From assembly GCF_042652185.1 (NCBI RefSeq), contig NZ_JBHSIX010000013.1: DNA of 64,000 nt, one strand, 5' to 3'. Within the stretch, counting starts at the first letter, position 1. Every line of letters begins with the position of its first letter. The DNA is from Actinacidiphila fildesensis (lineage in GTDB: Bacteria; Actinomycetota; Actinomycetes; Streptomycetales; Streptomycetaceae). Below the pieces are notes generated by a model. That model saw only the letters and a list, made by a program, of their open reading frames with translations. It searched no databases and was not told the origin of the DNA. A program made the translations under genes and the position numbers. This document shows, piece by piece, positions 58,885-64,000 of this stretch.

Positions 58885-61041
58885 TCAGGAGCTCGTGAGG
58901 ATGACGAGTTGCTGAGTCGCGCGGGTCATCGCGACATAGCGATCAACGGCTCCCTCGATGCCCGTGCCGAACGACTCCGGGTCGATGAGGACCACCAGGT
59001 CGAACTCGAGCCCCTTCGACAGCTCCGGGGTCAGCGACCGGACGCGGGATGTCGCCCGGAACGTGGGATCGCCGATGACGCAGGCGATGCCTTCGTCATG
59101 GGCGGTGAGCCACGTGTCGAGGATCGAGTCCAGCTCCGCAACGGATCCATGGACGACGGGGAGATCGCTGCTGCGGATGGAGGTCGGCACATTGGCGTCC
59201 GGGAGTACGGTCCGGATGACCAGCTCGGCCTCCGTCATCACCTCTTCCGGCGTCCGGTAGTTGATGCTCAGGGAGGCCACGGTGATCCGGTCGAGCCCGA
59301 CCCGCTCGAGCCGTTCCTGCCACGACTCCGTGAACCCGTGCCTGGCCTGGGCGCGGTCCCCGACGATGGTGAAGCTCCGGGACGGGCAGCGCAGCAGCAG
59401 CATCTGCCATTCGGCATCGGTCAGTTCCTGCGCCTCGTCCACGACGACGTGCGCGAACGGGCCGGCCAGCACATCGGGTTCGGCGCCGACCAGTGCGCTC
59501 TCGTCGATCAGGGTGTCCTGCAGGTCCTGTCCGCGCAGCATCCCCACCGCGCCTTCGCTCTCGTCGATCAGCATGTTCTGCAGCAGGCTGTCGATGGCGG
59601 CGGCCCTGGTCGCGCGTTCGGCGGCGACGGCGGCCTCGTTCCGCCGCATGCGCCGGGACGCCTCCGGGTCGCCGAGCCGCTGCCGTGCCGCGTCCAGCAG
59701 CGGCAGGTCGGACACCGTCCAGGCCTCGGTCTGCGCGCGCTGCAGCTTGCGGACGTCATCGGGACCGAGCCAGGGCGCGCACTTGCGCAGATAGGCGGGC
59801 ACCGACCACAGATCCGCGACGAGGTCGGTCGCCTCGACCAGGGGCCACGCCCGGTGGAGGGCCTTGAGCAGCGCCCTGTCCTGCAGCAGCGACCTCCGCA
59901 GCAGCTCGGGCGAGGCTTCGCTGTCGTCCTTGTCCATCAGGATCGTGAGCAGCTCCTCCATGATCTGTTCGTGTGCCTCGTTGTGCGGAGTGCCCTGCTC
60001 CACCGCTTCGAACGCGACCGCCCAATCGCGGGGGCTCAGCCAGAGGTCGGACCAGTGGGTCGCGACCGTCATCCCCTTGGTGGGCGGCTCCTCGTAGATG
60101 CCGACGGCCGCCTCGATCGCCTTCACCAGGTCCGCGGACGACTTCAGACGGGCCACGTCCGGGTCGGGCTCGATCACTGCTCCGGCTCCCTCGGCGACGA
60201 GGTCCCGCAGGGTGCAGGTCTGCACGCCCTCCTCTCCGAGGCTGGGCAGGACATCGGCGACGTAGGCCAGGTAGGGCTGGTGCGGGCCGACGAACAGCAC
60301 GCCGCCCCGACGGTGCCCGAGGCGGGGATCGGAGTAGAGGAGGTAGGCGGAGCGGTGCAGGGCGACGACGGTCTTCCCCGTACCCGGGCCGCCGTCGACG
60401 ACGAGAGCGCCGCGGGATCCCGCCCTGATGACGGCGTCCTGGTCGGTCTGGATGGTGGAGAGCACGTCCCGCATCCGGGCCGACCGGTTGCTGCCCAGGC
60501 TGGCGATGAACGCGGACTGGTCGTCGAGCGCGGCGCGCCCTTCGAGCCCTTCGGCGGTGAACACCTCGTCCCAGTAGTCGCTGATCCGGCCGCGCGTCCA
60601 GCGGTACCTGCGGCGGCTCGCCAGACCCATCGGATTGGCGTGGGTCGCCGCGAAGAACGGCTCAGCCGCGGGGGAACGCCAGTCGAGCAGCAGCCGGCGA
60701 CCAGTGCTGTCGGTGAGGCCGAGTCGTCCGATGTACACCGGCTCGGAGTCTTCCGCACTGACGATGTGGCCCAGACACAGGTCGAGACCGAAGCGCCGCA
60801 GGGCGCGCAGCCGACCGGTCAGGCGGTGGATCTCCGTGTCGCGGTCCATCGCTCCGCGGCCGATGCCGCCGGGTGCCCTGCGCTCGGCGTCGAGGAGGGC
60901 GGACAGTTCGGCGATCGCCTGCTCGAGGCTCTCCGCGATGGCCGCGAAGTGCTGCTCGTCGCCGGCGATCATCGCCGGTTCCGCCTTGGGCGCGAGGCGG
61001 TCGGGAAGGTCGAACGCGCTGGTGGTGGTCAGAGGGTTCAT
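58885..61041 (-). CDS. helR: HelR: RNA-polymerase-recycling, rifamycin-resistance ATPase
   Basis: A 718-residue HelD/HelR-type helicase-like ATPase. The N-terminal helical arm (27-85) reaches into RNA polymerase. Walker A is GGPGTGKT at 217-224, Walker B region VVVDEAQELTDAEW, and the UvrD-like end SLSINYRTPEEV and YVAMTRATQQLVILTSS. HelR of Streptomyces ejects rifamycins and stalled nucleic acid from RNA polymerase. A rifamycin-associated element lies upstream, which fits HelR rather than a plain HelD. ATG 61041 with GGAGG eight bases before it is chosen over ATG 61047. It is monocistronic. Confidence 0.92.
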   Translation of the reverse strand: MNPLTTTSAFDLPDRLAPKAEPAMIAGDEQHFAAIAESLEQAIAELSALLDAERRAPGGIGRGAMDRDTEIHRLTGRLRALRRFGLDLCLGHIVSAEDSEPVYIGRLGLTDSTGRRLLLDWRSPAAEPFFAATHANPMGLASRRRYRWTRGRISDYWDEVFTAEGLEGRAALDDQSAFIASLGSNRSARMRDVLSTIQTDQDAVIRAGSRGALVVDGGPGTGKTVVALHRSAYLLYSDPRLGHRRGGVLFVGPHQPYLAYVADVLPSLGEEGVQTCTLRDLVAEGAGAVIEPDPDVARLKSSADLVKAIEAAVGIYEEPPTKGMTVATHWSDLWLSPRDWAVAFEAVEQGTPHNEAHEQIMEELLTILMDKDDSEASPELLRRSLLQDRALLKALHRAWPLVEATDLVADLWSVPAYLRKCAPWLGPDDVRKLQRAQTEAWTVSDLPLLDAARQRLGDPEASRRMRRNEAAVAAERATRAAAIDSLLQNMLIDESEGAVGMLRGQDLQDTLIDESALVGAEPDVLAGPFAHVVVDEAQELTDAEWQMLLLRCPSRSFTIVGDRAQARHGFTESWQERLERVGLDRITVASLSINYRTPEEVMTEAELVIRTVLPDANVPTSIRSSDLPVVHGSVAELDSILDTWLTAHDEGIACVIGDPTFRATSRVRSLTPELSKGLEFDLVVLIDPESFGTGIEGAVDRYVAMTRATQQLVILTSS

Positions 61042-61472
61042 GTTCATCGCCTCCGGTCCGAGGTCGCTGCCGCGACGGCCGGAGCGCACACCCGCATCCC
61101 GGTGCCGGGGACTCGCACCCGCAATGCGTATCCCATCACCACCGACTCGATGTCACCGCACGACCCGTAAACCGACAACAACACATGCACTTCGTGAATC
61201 TCCCATTTCTGCAGGTTATGACCTCGGCCCGTGATTGTGCCCCACGACCGGGGCCTTGCCGCAAGCCCCCCATTGCGCTATAAGTTGAAAGTGGCAAGGA
61301 GTGGATATTCCTCCTGCCCTCCTCGCCCACTCGGGGCCGACAAGCCACCTGCAGTCGCCGAACGCGGCCTTCTCGTCCTCTTGAGCAAGTTCGCCGCATT
61401 TTCCTTGCTGCGCAAGCCAGCCCGGACGGGTTGGGTGCGTGATCGTCCCGCGTGTCTCGTAGGCTCCGGGCC
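61042..61472. other. helR/kinase divergent control region
   Basis: About 430 bases. Besides the RAE it contains a good plus-strand promoter pair: TTGCCG at 61256-61261 and TATAAG at 61279-61284, spaced 17 bases. That pair overlaps the RAE and would transcribe toward the kinase gene with a leader of about 180 bases. No coding frame was seen. Confidence 0.55.
61234..61269 (-). promoter_or_regulatory. rifamycin-associated element (RAE) variant upstream of helR
   Basis: Minus-strand GGGGCTTGCGGCAAGGCCCC (61269-61250) is the known RAE consensus, GGGGCTTGCGGCAAGCCCC, with one G added in the right arm. TTGCGG within it could be a -35 box, with CACAAT (61239-61234) 19 bases further as a -10. The element is about 210 bases before helR. 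RAEs drive rifamycin-induced expression of rif resistance genes in actinomycetes. Confidence 0.8.
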
Positions 61473-63248
61473 ATGAGTAACGGGGAATCCGGCAGACGGG
61501 TCATCGACGGGCGCTTCGAGCTGGAAGCGCGGCTCGGCAGCGGTGGCATGGGGCTGGTGTGGCGGGCACGCGATCTCGTGCTCGACCGGGCGGTGGCGCT
61601 CAAGGAAGTACGGCCGTCGGATCCCGGGCTGGCCGAGTACGACCCGCCCGCCGCAAGCCTGTTGCGGGCCCGGGTGCTGCGGGAGGCCCGTGCGCTGGCC
61701 CGGGTCGAGCATCCCAATGTGGTGACCATCCACCACGTCGTGGACGGCGGTGAGGGCACCTACCCCTGGCTCGTCATGGAGCTAGTGACCGGCGGATCGC
61801 TTCAGGACCGGCTCGCGCGCGGGCCGATGGAGCCGGTGGAGGCGGCTCTGCTGGGCCGCGAACTGCTGGCCGCGCTGCGGGCCGCGCACGCCGTGGGAAT
61901 CCAGCACCGGGACGTCAAACCCCCCAACGTCCTGCTGCGCCCCGACGGGCGCCCGGTGCTCACCGACTTCGGCATTGCCGCGATCCGTGAGTCCACGGTC
62001 CTGACGGCCACCGGATCGATGATCGGTACCCCCGACTTCATGGCCCCCGAGCGGATCACCGGGGACGGCGGCGGGCCGAGTTCGGACCTGTGGTCCCTGG
62101 CGATGATGCTGTATGTGGCGGTGGAGGGCCATCACCCGCTGCGCAGGGCAACCACCCTGGCCACGCTGGCGGCCGTCCTCAGCGAGGAGCTTCCGCCGCC
62201 GCGACAGGCCGGGCCGCTGACAGAATTCCTCAACGCCCTTCTGGTCAAGGACCCGGGCGACCGGCCGGACGCCGAGTCCCTGGACCGCATGCTGGCGGTC
62301 GCAGCCCAACAGCAGCCGACCGGACCGGTATCCGGTCCTGGACCGGTGCAAGGACACGGACCCGTGCCCGAGGCAACGTCCTTCCGGCTGGGATCTCCCG
62401 TCGCCGAGCCCACGGCGGCCCGGCCGGACGGTTTCGGGCCGCCCATGCCCCACGACGCCGTTCCCCACGGTGCCGGTTCCTCGGCCTATCCCTCGCCCTA
62501 TTCCTCGCAGTACCCCTCCCCCTACGCCTCGCAGTACCCCTCGCCGGAGCCGGGCGCGACGCGCCCGTCCATCGGCAACCAGCGGCGCAGGCTCCGTACG
62601 CGACGGGTGGCGATCGGCTCGGCGGTCTGCGGAACCGTGCTGACGGGCGTGCTGGTGTGGACGCTGCTCCCGGAGCAGAACGGCGACAACATCGTGTCCG
62701 GGAAGCCCGGCTCGGACGCCTCCACGTCACATTCGTCGGGTCCGGTACCGACCACCGCACCGTCCACGACGCAACCGGAGAAGGATCCGGTGAAGGTGAG
62801 CCTGCTGACGCCCGACGGCATCCGTGCGGCGATCAAGGAACTGAAGGCGCAGATGGGGACCGACAAGGTCGGCCGCTTCGTGGTCTACCCGGAGTACATC
62901 TCCGCCGAAGGCATGGTCAAAGGCAGCGCCACCCACTACGACAGCTACGACTACCGGGTCGGACAGGGCGTGACCCGCGGCACGATCAGCGGAACACTCC
63001 TGGGCGGTGAACAGCCCGTCAGCCTGGACCTCTACAACTGGGACGCCCTGCCCGCCCTGCTCAGCCGGGCACAGAAGGACCTGAAAGTCCCCAAGCCCAC
63101 GACGCGCTACCTCGTGCTCCGCCAGCCCAACAACATCTTCCATACCCCCGCGGGCATCGGCGTCTACCTTGCCGATGCCTACGACGGCGGTTACCTGGAC
63201 GCAGATCCCAAGGGCAAGGTCACCAGGCTGATGCCCGCCGGTGACTAG
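61473..63248 (+). CDS. transmembrane Ser/Thr protein kinase
   Basis: A 591-residue Hanks-type kinase. GSGGMGLVW is the glycine loop, Lys44 in VALKEV binds ATP, HRDVKPPN is the catalytic loop, DFGIA the metal loop and GTPDFMAPE the activation segment. Residues 280-370 are a Pro/Tyr/Ser-rich linker with repeats of the SSQYPSPYASQYPSP kind. One membrane helix (VCGTVLTGVLVWTLLP) is near 385-400. The exterior domain of 180 residues has no PASTA repeats. ATG 61473 is divergent from helR, and its promoter overlaps the RAE. Confidence 0.93.
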   Translation: MSNGESGRRVIDGRFELEARLGSGGMGLVWRARDLVLDRAVALKEVRPSDPGLAEYDPPAASLLRARVLREARALARVEHPNVVTIHHVVDGGEGTYPWLVMELVTGGSLQDRLARGPMEPVEAALLGRELLAALRAAHAVGIQHRDVKPPNVLLRPDGRPVLTDFGIAAIRESTVLTATGSMIGTPDFMAPERITGDGGGPSSDLWSLAMMLYVAVEGHHPLRRATTLATLAAVLSEELPPPRQAGPLTEFLNALLVKDPGDRPDAESLDRMLAVAAQQQPTGPVSGPGPVQGHGPVPEATSFRLGSPVAEPTAARPDGFGPPMPHDAVPHGAGSSAYPSPYSSQYPSPYASQYPSPEPGATRPSIGNQRRRLRTRRVAIGSAVCGTVLTGVLVWTLLPEQNGDNIVSGKPGSDASTSHSSGPVPTTAPSTTQPEKDPVKVSLLTPDGIRAAIKELKAQMGTDKVGRFVVYPEYISAEGMVKGSATHYDSYDYRVGQGVTRGTISGTLLGGEQPVSLDLYNWDALPALLSRAQKDLKVPKPTTRYLVLRQPNNIFHTPAGIGVYLADAYDGGYLDADPKGKVTRLMPAGD

Positions 63249-63278
63249 CGGTCCTCCTCCGATCCCCGTTCCCAGGCG

Positions 63279-63839
63279 TCAGGAGGTGCCACCGAAGTCG
63301 ACGTCCTTGGTCGCGACCGCCCCGGCGGTCCGTCCCGGCGCCGTCTGGTAGGTCCAGTACAGGTTCGTGTGCGCGATGACTTGGTCCGGCGGCGGCGCGC
63401 CCCATTCCGACTGGTCCCCCGTCGTGTGGGCGTCACTGACGAGCGTCGCGTCGTACCCCCGCGCGAACGCGCCGTGGAGGGTCGAGCGGATGCATGCATC
63501 GGTCTCCGCACCGGCGACGACGAGCCGTCCGACTCCGAGTCCCGACAGCACGGTCTCCAGGGTGGTGTCCTCGAAGGCGTCGCCGTAGTTCTTCTCGACC
63601 AACGGCTCGGCCTCGCCCGGAGTCAGCTCGGGGACGATCCGCCAGCTGTCGCTCCCCCGCACCAGGTGCTCGTCGGAATGCTGGACCCAGACGACCGGGA
63701 CCCGCTCCCCCCGCGCCTGCTCGACCAGGCTGCCGACATTGGCGACGACCGCGTCGCGCTCATGGGCTTCCTGGACGACGCCGACCTGCACATCGACGAC
63801 GAGGAGTGCGGTGTTCGGTCGGTTCTCGAGTGTGGTCAT
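63279..63839 (-). CDS. cysteine hydrolase of the isochorismatase family
   Basis: A 186-residue hydrolase. Asp16 in VVDVQVG, Lys83 in VEKNYGDAF and Cys116 in AETDACIRST form the expected triad. Family members hydrolyse nicotinamide, isochorismate or N-carbamoyl compounds; this sequence fits the uncharacterised cysteine hydrolases best. AGGAGG lies before ATG 63839. It is convergent with the kinase gene. Confidence 0.92.
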   Translation of the reverse strand: MTTLENRPNTALLVVDVQVGVVQEAHERDAVVANVGSLVEQARGERVPVVWVQHSDEHLVRGSDSWRIVPELTPGEAEPLVEKNYGDAFEDTTLETVLSGLGVGRLVVAGAETDACIRSTLHGAFARGYDATLVSDAHTTGDQSEWGAPPPDQVIAHTNLYWTYQTAPGRTAGAVATKDVDFGGTS

Positions 63840-64000
63840 GGGTCCTCCTGATCACGCTGGGTTCCTCGGGCCATCCACGGTAGACCCACCCACTGTCAGC
63901 GAGGTCGATCACCGGCACGCGGCACCGGAAATCCGGCGGCATCGAGGAGGCCTGTCGGCCCCCTCGCCACCTGCCGTCGCACGCCGGCCGGAACGTGTGC

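Noticed and set aside
62470..62550. Tandem TCGCAGTACCCCTC-type repeats as a CRISPR or minisatellite
   Set aside because: They lie inside the kinase gene and encode the Tyr/Pro/Ser-rich linker, so they are coding repeats.
63840..64000. Possible gene at the right edge
   Set aside because: Only 160 bases remain after the cysteine hydrolase start, and no frame shows a recognisable protein.

Overview
The window looks like chromosomal DNA from a Streptomyces or a close relative. The sequence is very GC-rich, with strong G/C preference at third codon positions and purine-rich ribosome binding sites of the AGGAGG type. It carries a WhiB-family regulator, membrane-anchored Ser/Thr kinases, DUF5682 and DUF5829 proteins, and a HelR homologue. 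Leucine TTA codons are rare; two were noticed, at 15459 and 30958. I saw no rRNA, tRNA, CRISPR array, insertion sequence, phage gene or replication origin. There are no obvious core genes. Small regulators paired with a single enzyme, resistance functions and several decayed genes suggest an accessory chromosome arm; that placement is inference.

Layout. 0.1-3.8 kb: two Tat-exported enzymes, a metallophosphoesterase with a LamG-type domain and a PHP-domain protein. 3.8-5.3 kb: an HxlR regulator divergent from a quinone-oxidoreductase-like enzyme. 5.3-7.6 kb: a small membrane protein and a three-gene operon with an XRE/sigma-like regulator. 8.2-15 kb: hydrolase, a broken PPOX gene, aldo/keto reductase, LRV and HEAT repeat genes, a peptidase E relative and an EEP-family protein. 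15-20 kb: a Baeyer-Villiger-type flavin monooxygenase with a TTA codon, a self-operating MarR-GNAT fusion, and an AAC(2') gene with a hydrolase. 20-26 kb: two RibD/DHFR-like proteins, stress-type small proteins (hydrophobic peptide, CsbD) with sigma-B-like promoters, a PadR-linked membrane gene pair, and a MerR regulator. 26.8-30 kb: an operon of RsbQ, a PAS-PP2C phosphatase and a STAS anti-anti-sigma factor, with a PRC-barrel gene beside it. 30-38.4 kb: broken phosphotransferase, TTA-containing kinase, an internally deleted pyruvate-oxidase remnant coupled to a DUF6328 gene, WhiB, MDR enzyme, MarR/SDR pair, FAD monooxygenase, DUF5829.

38.6-46.3 kb: a five-gene operon (SWIM-like protein, DUF5691-like protein, vWA, MoxR-type AAA+, DUF5682) resembling the enterobacterial yehLMPQ set. 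46.4-53.3 kb: TetR with a Tet(X)-like flavoprotein, ABM-domain protein, DUF4232 lipoprotein, prolyl aminopeptidase, cytochrome P450 and a truncated AraC gene. 53.3-57.7 kb: a two-component system divergent from an MMPL exporter. 57.9-64 kb: a methyltransferase, helR with a rifamycin-associated element (RAE), a second kinase, and a cysteine hydrolase.

Three modules stand out. RsbQ/PAS-PP2C/STAS is a complete upstream signalling arm for a partner-switching sigma factor. It lies within 7 kb of genes with sigma-B-like promoters, but no anti-sigma kinase or sigma gene is in the window. The vWA/MoxR/DUF5682 operon is a conserved, poorly understood AAA+ machine. Likely resistance functions are spread over the window: HelR against rifamycins, AAC(2') against aminoglycosides, a Tet(X)-like flavoprotein, MMPL and P450. 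Six to eight decayed genes suggest active gene loss.
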